A DNA stretch of 64,000 nucleotides, from the NCBI RefSeq assembly GCF_000718005.1, contig NZ_JODV01000001.1; one strand, written 5' to 3'. Both the position numbers and the translations under genes were made by a program. The notes under the pieces were generated by a model that had not been told where the DNA came from, did not search any database, and worked only from the letters and a program-made list of their open reading frames with translations. This document shows, piece after piece, positions 24,263-33,199 of the stretch. The stretch's first letter is position 1. Each line of letters starts with the position of its first letter. Source of the DNA: Actinoalloteichus_B caeruleus. GTDB lineage: Bacteria; Actinomycetota; Actinomycetes; Mycobacteriales; Pseudonocardiaceae.

Positions 24263-24510
24263 GGCGGCCTCCTGGTGTCGCGGGACGGGGGAAGCCCCGC
24301 ACCGGCACCCCGGCCTCGGACCGGGTGTCGACACCGCGCTGCCGGCGACGGGGCCGTCACCGTCTCCGACGCCCCGCCCCTCGGCCCAGTTCCGTATCCG
24401 ATGGTGGATATTCGCACGTCAGGAGGGGGGCGATACGGTGGATCGCCCTCGGTCGCGCCCTCAGCCGCCCAACGGATGTCGCACCGGATGCGCGGGTGGG
24501 CGGCCACCGC

Positions 24511-25560
24511 TCACGGGCAGTTCACCCATTCCTCGCTACCGTCCGCGAACCGCTGCCGCTTCCACACCGGGAGCCGCCGCTTGACCTCGTCGACGAGTTC
24601 GGCGCAGGCCGCGAACGCCTCGGCCCGGTGGTCGGCGGCCACGGCGCAGGCCAGGGCGCACTCCCCGATGGCGAGCCACCCCGCCCGGTGGCTGACGGCG
24701 AGGGCCCGCAGGCCGGGCATACGGCCCGCCACGTCCTCGGCCACCTCCCGCAGCACCTGTTCCGCGCTCGGGTGCGCGACGTACTCCAGGTCCCGAACAG
24801 CCCGCCCGTGGTCGTGGTCACGGACCTCCCCGGAGAAGGTGACCACCGCACCGGCCTGCCGGCGCGACACGGCCGAGGCGTGGTCCGCCAGGCTCAGCGG
24901 ACCCGTCGTGACGGACACGAGGGGGATCTCCGGCCCCGGTGCCGAGGTGGGGCGCGCGGGCGTCCCCGTCGCCGGCGACGCGGTTCCCGACGCTGCCGGC
25001 CCGGCCGGCTGTTCGTCCGCCGCGCCACCCGAGGGCTCCGAGGGCACGGCCGGGGGGTGGTCGCCACCGGCGATCTGGTCGAGGGCGTGGGCGAACACCC
25101 CGTCCAGGACGGCGAGACCGTCGCGCACCCCGCCTGTCGACCCGGGCAGGTTCACCACGAGGGTGGCACCGGCGGTGCCAGCGAGGGCGCGGGAGAGAAC
25201 GGCCGTGGGAACGGCGGGCAGCCCGGACCGCCGGATCGCGTCGGCGAGCCCGGGGAGTTCCCGGTCCAACAACGGCCGGGTCACGTCGGGCGTGCGGTCG
25301 GTCGGGCTGATCCCCGTGCCCCCGGTGGTCAGCACGACCGAGACGCGGTCCTCGAGCGCCCGTCGGAGTTCCTCCGCCACCGGTGCCCCGTCGGGGACGA
25401 CGACCGCGTCGGGGACCCGGAACCCCCGCTGCCGGAGCCAGTCGACGACCAGGGGCCCGGTGCGATCCGGGTAGACGCCGGCGGCGGCGCGGTTCGACGC
25501 GGTGATGACCCTGGCCTCGCCCGGGTCGGACGTCAGTTCCGGTCGGTCGGCCGTGTCCAT
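24511..25560 (-). CDS. MogA/MoaB-MoaE fusion, molybdenum cofactor synthesis
   Basis: A 349-aa fusion. Residues 16-170 are a MoaB/Mog domain (molybdopterin adenylyltransferase): VVLTTGGTGISPTDRTPDVT and NLPGSTGGVRDGLAVL are its diagnostic loops. Residues 172-210 are an Ala/Pro/Ser linker. Residues 211-349 are MoaE, the large subunit of molybdopterin synthase: GAVVTFSGEVRDHDHGR, VSHRAGWLAIGE and the active-site PVWKRQ (331-336). The two enzymes act at different steps (sulfur insertion, then adenylation), with MoaD at 21130 as the sulfur donor. ATG 25560 lies 28 nt inside the end of moaC, so the genes are coupled. Confidence 0.92.
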   Translation of the reverse strand: MDTADRPELTSDPGEARVITASNRAAAGVYPDRTGPLVVDWLRQRGFRVPDAVVVPDGAPVAEELRRALEDRVSVVLTTGGTGISPTDRTPDVTRPLLDRELPGLADAIRRSGLPAVPTAVLSRALAGTAGATLVVNLPGSTGGVRDGLAVLDGVFAHALDQIAGGDHPPAVPSEPSGGAADEQPAGPAASGTASPATGTPARPTSAPGPEIPLVSVTTGPLSLADHASAVSRRQAGAVVTFSGEVRDHDHGRAVRDLEYVAHPSAEQVLREVAEDVAGRMPGLRALAVSHRAGWLAIGECALACAVAADHRAEAFAACAELVDEVKRRLPVWKRQRFADGSEEWVNCP

Positions 25561-26024
25561 GAGCCCGTCCTGCCCCCGTCCTTGCTCTCCACCCGGACAC
25601 CGTCGAGGACCGCGGCCGGGTCGACGGCCTTCACCATGTCGTGCAGCGTGAGTCCCGCGACCGTGACCGCGGTCAACGCCTCCATCTCCACCCCGGTCCG
25701 GTCCGTGGTCCGGACGGTGGCGGTGATGGCCACGCTGTCCTCGTCCGGACGGAGGTCGACCTCGACACCGGACAGCGCGAGGGGGTGGCACAGCGGCACC
25801 AGGTCGGGCGTCCGCTTCGCGCCCATGATCCCGGCCAGTCGCGCCGTCGCCAGCGCGTCACCCTTGGGCAAACCGCCCTCCGCGATCAGGTCCACCACCT
25901 CCCGGGTGGTGCGCAGGACACCGCTGGCGACCGCGACGCGGGCCGTCACCGCCTTCTCCGACACGTCCACCATCCGGGCCGCACCGGTGTCGTCGACGTG
26001 GGAGAGCCGGGCACGCTGGTCCAT
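25533..26024 (-). CDS. moaC: Cyclic pyranopterin monophosphate synthase MoaC
   Basis: A 163-aa enzyme that makes cyclic pyranopterin monophosphate from the MoaA product. Family blocks are LSHVDDTGAARMVDVSEKAVTARVA, the LPKGDALATARLAGIMGAKRTPDLVPLCHPL region around the substrate pocket, and GVEMEALTAVTVAGLTLHDMVKAVD. Full family length. A TAGGAT -10 box 8 nt upstream of ATG 26024 suggests a leaderless message, and the stop lies inside the mogA-moaE start, forming a two-gene unit. Confidence 0.95.
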   Translation of the reverse strand: MDQRARLSHVDDTGAARMVDVSEKAVTARVAVASGVLRTTREVVDLIAEGGLPKGDALATARLAGIMGAKRTPDLVPLCHPLALSGVEVDLRPDEDSVAITATVRTTDRTGVEMEALTAVTVAGLTLHDMVKAVDPAAVLDGVRVESKDGGRTGSWTRPTDRN

Positions 26025-26032
26025 GACGCATG

Positions 26033-26038
26033 ATCCTA
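26033..26038 (-). promoter_or_regulatory. -10 box TAGGAT for leaderless moaC
   Basis: On the minus strand TAGGAT is followed by 8 nt and then the ATG at 26024. Confidence 0.55.
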
Positions 26039-26069
26039 GGCGGTGGGAGGTGCGCCGGCGCGCCCCAGG

Positions 26070-26696
26070 TCAGCCGGCGGGCACCCGCCGCATCGCCCAG
26101 GTGCGCGGGCCACCGGAGGGCAGGTCCACCTCGGCGACCACCCGGAAGCCGTGCCGCTGGTAGAAGCGGACGTTGCGCTCGTCGGAGGTCTCCAGGAACG
26201 CGTCTGAGCCCGCCTCCTCGGCGGCCGCCAGTCCCGGCCGGAGGAGCGCGCCACCCACGCCCCGCCCCTGCCAGCTCGGGTCGATCCCGATGGTCGCCAG
26301 GAACCAGACGGGCTCGGTGGGGCGGTGCGGGGTGAGTGCCTCCTCCACGGAGGCGGCGATCGCGGCCCGGTCACCCGCCAGTTCGCCCACCTCGGCCGCC
26401 ACCGGGCCGAAGGCCGCCTCGACGTCGGTGTCCGGCGTCGTCCACGCCGCGGCACCGACGACACTCCCACCGGACTCGGCCAGCCAGACGCGGCCGTGGG
26501 GCAGCGCGATGCGCCCCACCATCAGCTCCTGGCCCCGGCGCACCCGCTCGGCGTGGTCGTCGGCGGCGACGGTGTGCCGGAGGAACGGGTAGTCGGAGAA
26601 GGCCGAGGCGAGCACGCGGCCGATCGCCGGGACGTCCTCGGCCACCGCGAGGCGTACGGACACCGGGGTGTTCCCGGAGGTGGAACCGGATGACAT
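26070..26696 (-). CDS. GNAT-family N-acetyltransferase
   Basis: A 208-aa single-domain GNAT enzyme. The acetyl-CoA site is LATIGIDPSWQGRGVGGALL (motif A), followed by LETSDERNVRFYQRHGFRVV (motif B and the C-terminal tyrosine). It resembles the GCN5-like group often found in antibiotic-producing actinomycetes, but the acceptor is unknown. ATG 26696 has GGAAGG about 11 nt upstream; an in-frame start at 26783 would add a basic leader. It lies between moaC and the malic enzyme without overlap. Confidence 0.87.
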   Translation of the reverse strand: MSSGSTSGNTPVSVRLAVAEDVPAIGRVLASAFSDYPFLRHTVAADDHAERVRRGQELMVGRIALPHGRVWLAESGGSVVGAAAWTTPDTDVEAAFGPVAAEVGELAGDRAAIAASVEEALTPHRPTEPVWFLATIGIDPSWQGRGVGGALLRPGLAAAEEAGSDAFLETSDERNVRFYQRHGFRVVAEVDLPSGGPRTWAMRRVPAG

Positions 26697-26804
26697 GGTG
26701 GAGAGCACCTTCCGCCGTCGGAGTCCACGCCCCCTTCGCCGGGGCGCGGCCGTAGCCTGCGCCACCGGGGCGGCGGATGTCATCCCGTTTTCGCCCCGGG
26801 ACCC

Positions 26805-28199
26805 TCAGCCCTCCCGGGACCGCTCGGCCGCGGCGCGGACCGCCTCCGCCACCGCCGGCGCGACGGCCGTGTCGAACACGCTCGGCACGATGAACGAGGC
26901 GTTCAGCCGCTCGCCGTCCACCACGTCGGCCACGGCGCTCGCCGCGGCGACCAGCATGTCGTCGGTGATCTCGTGGGCCTGCGCGTCGAGCAGGCCCCGG
27001 AAGACCCCGGGGAAGGCCAGCACGTTGTTGATCTGGTTCGGGTAGTCGCTGCGGCCCGTCGCGACCACGGCGGCGTGCTGCTGCGCCTCGAGCGGGTCGA
27101 TCTCGGGGTCCGGGTTGGCGAGGGCGAAGACGATCGCGTCGTCGGCCATCGTCCGGACCTGCTCGGCGCCGAAGAGGTTGGGCGCGGACACCCCGATGAA
27201 GACGTCGGCTCCCACGAGCGCGTCGTGCAGGGACCCGGTCACGCCCTCCTTGTTGGTGTGCTCGGCGATCCACTTCATGTTGGGGTCCATGTCCGACCTA
27301 CCGGTGTGGACGATGCCGTCCACGTCCACGGCGAGGACGTCCGCGGGGGCGGTGCGCAGCAGCAGTCGGATGATGGCCGACCCGGCGGCCCCGACGCCGC
27401 ACACGGCCACCCGGCAGTTCTCGAGTTCCTTGCCGACGACCCGCAGGGCGTTGCGGAGAGCGGCGATCACCACGATCGCGGTGCCGTGCTGGTCGTCGTG
27501 GAAGACCGGGATGTCCAACTTCTCGCGCAGCCGGTGCTCGATCTCGAAGCAGCGCGGCGCGGCGATGTCCTCCAGGTTGATGCCGCCGTAGACCGGCGCG
27601 AGGAGCTCCACCGTGCGGATGATCTCCTCGGTGTCCTGGGTGTCCAGGCAGATGGGCCAGGCGTCGACGTCGGCGAACTTCTTGAACAGCGCCGCCTTGC
27701 CCTCCATGACCGGCAGCGCGGCGGCGGGACCGATGTTGCCCAGGCCCAGGACCGCGGAACCGTCGGTCACCACGGCGACGGTGTTCCGCTTGATGGTCAA
27801 CCGGCGGGCGTCGTCGGGGTTGGCCGCGATCGCCTGGCAGATCCGGGCCACGCCCGGCGTGTAGGCGCGGGAGAGGTCGTCCCGGTTCCGCAGCGCGACC
27901 TTGGAGTGCACCTCCAGCTTCCCGCCGAGGTGCACCAGGAACGTCCGGTCGGAGACCTTCCTGACCGTCACGCCGGGCAGCGAACCGAGCTCCTGGGTGA
28001 TGTCGTTGACGTGCTCGGTCGAGGTCGTGTTGCAGGTGATGTCGACGACGATCCGGTCGGTGTGGGACTCGACGATGTCGAAGGCGGTGATCACACCGCC
28101 GACCCTGCCGACCGCGCTGGTGAGATCACCCGCGGCGCTCGCGGACGGCGGAGCCTCCACGCGGACGGTGATCGCGTAGCCGGGGCCGGGAACCGGCAT
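26805..28199 (-). CDS. NAD-dependent malic enzyme with N-terminal ACT domain
   Basis: A 464-aa enzyme converting malate to pyruvate and CO2. Residues 1-80 form an ACT-like regulatory domain (YAITVRVEAPP, GVITAFDIVESHTDRIVVDITC). The catalytic part includes SRAYTPGVARICQAI (catalytic Tyr), the lysine-bearing VVTDGSAVLGLGNIGPAAALPVMEGKAALFK spread over about 125-155, and HDDQHGTAIV for metal and cofactor. The Rossmann loop is VCGVGAAG and NPDPEI follows. GGGAGGACACG precedes ATG 28199. The ACT domain suggests allosteric control by an amino acid. Confidence 0.93.
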   Translation of the reverse strand: MPVPGPGYAITVRVEAPPSASAAGDLTSAVGRVGGVITAFDIVESHTDRIVVDITCNTTSTEHVNDITQELGSLPGVTVRKVSDRTFLVHLGGKLEVHSKVALRNRDDLSRAYTPGVARICQAIAANPDDARRLTIKRNTVAVVTDGSAVLGLGNIGPAAALPVMEGKAALFKKFADVDAWPICLDTQDTEEIIRTVELLAPVYGGINLEDIAAPRCFEIEHRLREKLDIPVFHDDQHGTAIVVIAALRNALRVVGKELENCRVAVCGVGAAGSAIIRLLLRTAPADVLAVDVDGIVHTGRSDMDPNMKWIAEHTNKEGVTGSLHDALVGADVFIGVSAPNLFGAEQVRTMADDAIVFALANPDPEIDPLEAQQHAAVVATGRSDYPNQINNVLAFPGVFRGLLDAQAHEITDDMLVAAASAVADVVDGERLNASFIVPSVFDTAVAPAVAEAVRAAAERSREG

Positions 28200-28335
28200 C
28201 GTGTCCTCCCTGTTTCACCTGTTCAGGCGCGATAGCGTTGGGACAGCGTAGTTCACAGCGCTCGCGTGGCGATCAGGGGTGGAGCAGCCCGGCGGAGGAG
28301 GAAGCCGCAGTTGGGGCGGCGTGCGCGCCCCCGGA

Positions 28336-28360
28336 GGCGGCGCGGGGCGAGCGCGCCGCC
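28336..28360 (-). terminator. GC-rich hairpin after the 61-aa gene
   Basis: A 9-bp stem has arms 28336-28344 (GGCGGCGCG) and 28352-28360 with a 7-nt loop, 26 nt downstream of the 28386 stop on the minus strand. Confidence 0.5.
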
Positions 28361-28385
28361 CGGAGGCGTCACAGTCTGACGTTCA

Positions 28386-28571
28386 TCACCTGTTGATCCT
28401 GGTGACGGGGTGCCGGTAGGGCAGCTTGTCCTGGGGCAGCGGGAACTCCACCTCACCGAAGGGGGACAGCGCCCCGGCCACGGGGGCGGCCAGCTCGCTC
28501 ACCGCGTACTTGCCCTCGTGGACGTCCGGCCACGTCGGTTCCATCCGGTCACTCGGCACAGGCTTGGCCAC
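28386..28571 (-). CDS. Conserved-looking 61-aa protein of unknown function
   Basis: A short protein beginning VAKPVPSDRMEPTWPDVHEGKYAV and ending PYRHPVTRINR. It has no membrane segment and is rich in Pro. GTG 28571 has an excellent AGGAGG ribosome site at 6 nt. The composition is protein-like and not a shadow. It faces away from the helicase-like gene at 28686. I recognise no named domain. Confidence 0.7.
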   Translation of the reverse strand: MAKPVPSDRMEPTWPDVHEGKYAVSELAAPVAGALSPFGEVEFPLPQDKLPYRHPVTRINR

Positions 28572-28671
28572 GGCTCCTCCTGATCGCAACGGGTCGTCTC
28601 GCACCCGGCGGACGGCCGCCTGACGGCCCCACGGGCGGCGGGTGCTGCTCATCAGTGTGCCCGATACGGGC

Positions 28672-28677
28672 TAACGT
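28672..28677 (+). promoter_or_regulatory. -10 box TAACGT for helicase-like gene
   Basis: TAACGT is followed by 8 nt and then ATG 28686, probably leaderless. Confidence 0.5.
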
Positions 28678-28685
28678 GGACGCCG

Positions 28686-30968
28686 ATGCCCGGCACCTCA
28701 CTCGCGGACTGGCTGCGTGACCAGGACGACGGCACGCTCGCGGCCCTGCTGCGGGCGCGCCCTGACGTGGCCACCCCGCCCCCCGCGGACAGCTCGGTCC
28801 TGGCCACCCGCGTCGGAGTCCGGGTGTCCGTCGCCCGGGCCTGCGATGACCTCGACGCCCGTTGCCTGGACATCCTCACCGCCCTGCTGGTCCTCGACGC
28901 CGACCGTCGGCCCGCCTCCCGGTCGGAGCTCGACCGGCTGCTGGGCGACGCGGTACCCGCCGAACCGCTGCGCGACTCGCTCACCACGCTCACGCACCGC
29001 GCGCTGGTGTGGACCGTGGGCGACGGGGCTGAGCTCGCCGTCGTCCCCAGCCTCCGCGAGGTTCTGGGCCCCTACCCGGCCGGGCTGGGCAGGTCGGTCC
29101 CCGACCTGGCCGGGGTCGACCCGCTCGCCAGGGTGGCGGAACTGGGCGAACCGGAACGCCGGCTGCTCGACACCCTCGCCGCGGGCCCGCCGGTCGGGGC
29201 CACCCGGGAGGCGGGCAGCCCGGTGCCGACACCACCCCGGACGCCCGTGCAACGCCTGCTGGCGGCGGGGCTGCTGGTGCGGCGGGACAGCGAGACCGTC
29301 GAACTGCCCAGGGAGGTCGGGCTGGCCCTGCGCGGTTCCGACCCGCTCCCGGGCTTCCGCGGCACCCCACCGGTCCTGGACACCGCCCCCCGTGACGCCG
29401 CACTCGTCGACGCCACCGCCGCCGGCGCGGCGATGGAACTGGGCCGGCAGGTGGAGGCGGTGCTGCGCCTGTGGTCAGCCGACCCCCCGCCCATCCTGAA
29501 GTCCGGCGGGTTGGCGGTCCGGGAGCTCAAACGGGTCGCGAAGGCCGTGGACTGCGCCGAGGGGCACGCCGCCCTGCTGGTGGAGCTGGCGGTGGGCGCG
29601 GGGCTGGTCGCGGCCAGCGGGGAGGAGTCGGGCGACTGGCTGCTCAGCACAACGGCGGACCAGTGGCTGAGCGCTCCCCCCGAGCTGCGCTGGGGGGCGT
29701 TGGCCAGGGCGTGGCTCCACCTCCCCCGCCTCCCCGGGCGGACGGGTGCGCGCGACGAGCGCGACCGCGCGCTCGGCCCGCTCTCCGACGACCTGCGCTT
29801 CCCGCAGGCCCCCCTGGAACGGGTCCGCGTGCTGGATCTCTTCGCCGGGCTGGCCCCGGGCACGGTGGTCCGCGACCAGGAACGGGCCGTCGCGGTCCTC
29901 GCCTGGCGGGCCCCCCGCCGCGGCGGACGGCTCCGGGACCAGCTGGCCCGGTGGACCGTCGAGGAGGCGACCTCGCTCGGCGTGCTGGCGTTGGGCGGGC
30001 TCTCCACGGCGGGCAGGGCGCTGCTCGCCGAGGCGAGCGGTGCGCCTCCGGAGGACGAGCCGACCCGCCTGATGGGGGCAGCGATGCCCCCGCCGGTGGA
30101 CCACGTGCTGGTCCAGGCCGACCTGACCGTCGTCGCCCCCGGCCCACTCGAACCCGGGCTCAGCGACATGATGGGGCTGGTCGCGGACGTGGAGTCCGCG
30201 GGAGGGGCCACCGTCTACCGGGTCACCGAGAGCACGGTGCGCCGAGCTCTCGACGCCGGTCACACCGCGGCCGAGCTGCACGACTTCTTCCGCACCCGGT
30301 CCAGGACGCCCGTCCCCCAGTCGCTGTCCTACCTCCTCGACGACGTGGCGCGGCGGCACGGGCTGCTCAGGGTCGGCACGGCGGAGTGCTTCGTCCGCTG
30401 CGAGGACCCCGTCCTGCTCGCCGAGGTGCTGAGCAGTCCCAGGACGACCGACCTCGGGTTGCGCCGGATCGCCCCCACGGTGGCGATCAGCCCGCTACCC
30501 CTCGGTGACGTCCTCGCCGAGTTGCGGGCGGCGGGGTTCGCCCCGGCCGCCGAGGACACCGGCGGGCAGCTGCTCGATCTGCGACCCCCCGGACGCCGCA
30601 CGGCCCGGCGCGCCGCTCCGGGCCGGCGGACCGTGCCGACCGGCGCCCTCGGTGAGGAGCGGGTGCTCGAGCTGGTCGCGCACCTCCGGGCGGGCGACCG
30701 CGCCGGAGCGGCCCAACGGGGTCGCACGGCCTCCTCGGGCGTCGGGAACGGGACCAGCTCGTCGGCGGCGCTCAGCCTGTTGCACCAGGCCGTCCGCGCC
30801 GGGCGCAGCATCTGGATCGGCTTCGTCGACTCGCACGGCACCGCCACCCAGCGGGTGGTGCGCCCCGTCCGCATCGGCGGCGGGTACGTGGAGGGCTTCG
30901 ACCAGGACCAGGCCGCCTGCCGGTACCCGCTGCACCGCATCACCAGCGCGGCCCTGGTGGAGGACTGA
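28686..30968 (+). CDS. XPB/Ssl2 N-terminal-domain ('Helicase_C_3') protein with WYL-like end
   Basis: A 760-aa protein lacking Walker motifs despite its usual 'helicase C-terminal domain' label. The N-terminal half is helical, winged-helix-like (SLADWLRDQDDGTLAALLRARPDV). Residues about 470-600 carry the family core VDHVLVQADLTVVAPGPLEP and YRVTESTVRRALDAGHTA, the XPB/Ssl2 N-terminal-like fold. The last about 60 residues (RSIWIGFVDSHGTATQRVVRPVRI...PLHRITSAALVED) resemble a WYL ligand or nucleic-acid-binding domain. Genomes that have it also have the XPB helicase, here at 44099, so a role as partner or DNA-binding subunit is reasonable but inferred. Confidence 0.87.
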   Translation: MPGTSLADWLRDQDDGTLAALLRARPDVATPPPADSSVLATRVGVRVSVARACDDLDARCLDILTALLVLDADRRPASRSELDRLLGDAVPAEPLRDSLTTLTHRALVWTVGDGAELAVVPSLREVLGPYPAGLGRSVPDLAGVDPLARVAELGEPERRLLDTLAAGPPVGATREAGSPVPTPPRTPVQRLLAAGLLVRRDSETVELPREVGLALRGSDPLPGFRGTPPVLDTAPRDAALVDATAAGAAMELGRQVEAVLRLWSADPPPILKSGGLAVRELKRVAKAVDCAEGHAALLVELAVGAGLVAASGEESGDWLLSTTADQWLSAPPELRWGALARAWLHLPRLPGRTGARDERDRALGPLSDDLRFPQAPLERVRVLDLFAGLAPGTVVRDQERAVAVLAWRAPRRGGRLRDQLARWTVEEATSLGVLALGGLSTAGRALLAEASGAPPEDEPTRLMGAAMPPPVDHVLVQADLTVVAPGPLEPGLSDMMGLVADVESAGGATVYRVTESTVRRALDAGHTAAELHDFFRTRSRTPVPQSLSYLLDDVARRHGLLRVGTAECFVRCEDPVLLAEVLSSPRTTDLGLRRIAPTVAISPLPLGDVLAELRAAGFAPAAEDTGGQLLDLRPPGRRTARRAAPGRRTVPTGALGEERVLELVAHLRAGDRAGAAQRGRTASSGVGNGTSSSAALSLLHQAVRAGRSIWIGFVDSHGTATQRVVRPVRIGGGYVEGFDQDQAACRYPLHRITSAALVED

Positions 30969-31009
30969 GGGGAGCCGCGTCGCCTGGTTCGGGCGGCCCG
31001 CCGCCCTGA

Positions 31010-31393
31010 TCAGTTGGGCGACCAGAGCGGCGTCGCACCGGTGCGGCCCGACGGCGGGCGGGTCCACAGGTACCGGGGACGCACCACCCGGTAGCTTGGC
31101 GACGTCGGCGCCCCCGGCTCACCCGGTTCGGGCAGGGAGAGCAACTCGACGACCACCTCGACGAACCCTCCCTCCGCCGCCCACAGCAGGGTGGCGTTCC
31201 CGGGGCCGCTGGGGCCGGCCACCATCCTCGCCGCGTGGGCATCCGCCAATCCCGTGACCCTGAGCAGGTCGATGTGGAGCCCGTGGTCGCGGGCGAAGAG
31301 CTCGGCGCGCGCGGTCCGGCCACGCGCGGGCAGCCGAACGTGGGTGAAGTTCCTCGCGGTCAACGCTCGGACCGCGTCCTGGACGGCTCGCAT
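31010..31393 (-). CDS. Unrecognised 127-aa protein
   Basis: A soluble mixed alpha/beta-looking protein (MRAVQDAVRALTARNFTHVRLPARG, GNATLLWAAEGGFVEVVVELL). No domain known to me. ATG 31393 has GGGAG at 5 nt. It is convergent with the helicase-like gene and divergent from the SRPBCC gene. Codon third-position bias is consistent with coding. Confidence 0.6.
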   Translation of the reverse strand: MRAVQDAVRALTARNFTHVRLPARGRTARAELFARDHGLHIDLLRVTGLADAHAARMVAGPSGPGNATLLWAAEGGFVEVVVELLSLPEPGEPGAPTSPSYRVVRPRYLWTRPPSGRTGATPLWSPN

Positions 31394-31623
31394 GTCGCTC
31401 CCGGGCGGACCGCGCGGACCGCCCCGAGTGGGGCCGGGGTGGGAACGGCGGCGGTCGCCGAACGTCCCGCTGTCGCCGTCGAGTCTGCCCTCGGGGACGT
31501 GGGCACGCGGTGTGGTGGTGGCGCCCCGGGTGCGGCGACCGGGCGGCGGCAGCCGTCCCGTCGGCCTGACCCGCGCCGACGCGACGTCGTTCCCGCTCCG
31601 GGCCTCGTGCTCCGGATGCGGTC

Positions 31624-32118
31624 ATGGAGCGGGAACACCGAGGGACGAGCGGGGCGAGGGTGGACGAGGGCAGCGTGCGGCAGGAGGTCGTGCTCGACGT
31701 GCCGCCGCCACGAGCCTGGCGACTGGTGACGCGGCCGGACCACCCTCGGGTCTGGTACGCCTTCGACGGCGCGGCCCTGGACGGCAGGGCGGGCGGCCTG
31801 GTCGAGTACCGCCGGCGTGAGCACGGCGGGTACCTCGGGGTCGTGGAGGAGTTCGACCCGCCGACGCTCCTCCGCTACCGGTGCTCGACGCTTCCCGAAC
31901 GCCCACCCCAGCCGGGCGGGCTGGCCACCGTCACCGTGCGACTGGAGGCCCGGTCACCCACCTCGACGCTGGTCCGGGTGGTGGAGAGCGGACTGACGGC
32001 GTTGGAGGTGTCCCCGGAGGATCGGCGGCAGTACCGGACGGCGACGGCGATGGGCTGGGCTGGTGGCCTCGCGCTCCTGGTGGGACCGGCGGCCTCGGCG
32101 GCGGACCGGGATCCGTGA
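31624..32118 (+). CDS. SRPBCC (START-like) domain protein
   Basis: A 164-aa protein of the SRPBCC/AHSA1 ligand-binding fold: VRQEVVLDVPPPRAWRLVTRPDHPRVWYAF opens the domain (split over about residues 18-48), GGLVEYRRREHGGYLGVVEEFDPPTLLRYR forms the middle strands, and a C-terminal helix with GWAGGLALL closes it. Polyketide cyclase-like and Hsp90-activator-like members bind hydrophobic ligands. ATG 31624 lacks a clear ribosome site; GTG 31660 is a possible start at VDEGSVRQ. It is convergent with an AraC regulator. Confidence 0.78.
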   Translation: MEREHRGTSGARVDEGSVRQEVVLDVPPPRAWRLVTRPDHPRVWYAFDGAALDGRAGGLVEYRRREHGGYLGVVEEFDPPTLLRYRCSTLPERPPQPGGLATVTVRLEARSPTSTLVRVVESGLTALEVSPEDRRQYRTATAMGWAGGLALLVGPAASAADRDP

Positions 32119-32167
32119 GGCCGGTCCGCCACGACGGCCTCCCCCGGTCCGAACCGTTCCGCCGACG

Positions 32168-33040
32168 TCACCCCGCACCGGTCACACCGTCCTCGCCCGC
32201 CCGGTGGCGGAGCAGGTCGCCGGGGCTGAGGGCGGACAGCGCCCGCACCTCCCGGGAGAGGTGCGCCTGGTCCGCGTACCCCGCCTCCCCGGCCAGCCCG
32301 GCCAGGGACCTCCGTTGGCGGTGCGGCGACTCCGCGAGGCGGAGGAACCGGTGCAGGCGGAACGTGCGGTGCAGCTCCTTCGGCCCGAGGCCCGCGTGCG
32401 CGAGCACCAGGCGGCGGAGCTGCCGACCGGACACCCCCAGGTCGGCGGCCATCCGTTCGACCCGGGCCGCCGGGTCCCGCGCCAGCCGGTCCACCGTTCG
32501 GCGCACCCTCGGATCGGGAGCGGAACAGGCCCACCTCGTGCGGGTCGCACCGGCCGCCCCCGGCTCCCCGAGGGCCAGCCCGGTGAGTTCCCGCGCGGCG
32601 GCGGGGGAGAGCACCGCGTCCAGGGGGAGGACCTCGTCACGCAGCAGGGACGCCGGGACACCGAACACCGCTGACAGCGCCCCGGGCCGGACGCGGATCG
32701 CACGACACCGGGACCCGCCCGCCAGGCCCACCACGACCGGTGCCATGGTGGGGCCGACCAGCTCGACCACGCCGCTGTCCCACACCACGACGTCGGCGGC
32801 CCCGTCCGGCAGGACGAGCTGGTGGTGGCGTGTGCCGTCCGGGACCCGTTGGGTCCACCGCACGGCCAGCCCCGGCCACAGCGAGGTGGCGGGGTGCTCC
32901 CGGTACGACGACCCGGTGCGCACCGCCGAGGTCGCCCGGCCCTGCCCGGCTGGCAACCGCGACGGCCCGCCGGCGGAGCCCGGGTGCCAGGAGGTGTCGC
33001 CGCGCTCGGCGCGCCCGCCGGTGTCCGTGGTGGCAGACAT
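32168..33040 (-). CDS. AraC-family transcriptional regulator
   Basis: A 290-aa regulator. The N-terminal domain (about 40-165: LVLPDGAADVVVWDSGVVELVGP and later) is the DUF6597 type common in actinobacterial AraC proteins. The C-terminal HTH_18 (about 190-280) has MAADLGVSGRQLRRLVLAHAGLGPKELHRTFRLHRFL and LAGEAGYADQAHLSREVR as the two helix-turn-helix units. ATG 33040 follows a GGGTGGGGGC stretch. The 159-bp divergent gap to the reductase gene makes the latter a candidate target. Confidence 0.88.
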   Translation of the reverse strand: MSATTDTGGRAERGDTSWHPGSAGGPSRLPAGQGRATSAVRTGSSYREHPATSLWPGLAVRWTQRVPDGTRHHQLVLPDGAADVVVWDSGVVELVGPTMAPVVVGLAGGSRCRAIRVRPGALSAVFGVPASLLRDEVLPLDAVLSPAAARELTGLALGEPGAAGATRTRWACSAPDPRVRRTVDRLARDPAARVERMAADLGVSGRQLRRLVLAHAGLGPKELHRTFRLHRFLRLAESPHRQRRSLAGLAGEAGYADQAHLSREVRALSALSPGDLLRHRAGEDGVTGAG

Positions 33041-33199
33041 GCCCCCACCCTGCCAGCGCCCGAGGTGGGCGTGCCGGCCCAGCCCCTGGCCGCGTCCCCG
33101 GCGGGCGGCTGGCCCCGCTGGCGGGGCGGTCCCGGCCATCCGGGTGCGGGAGGATCGTGACGCCGTGCCCACGGTGGGCGGCGAACGAGGAGGAACGCG

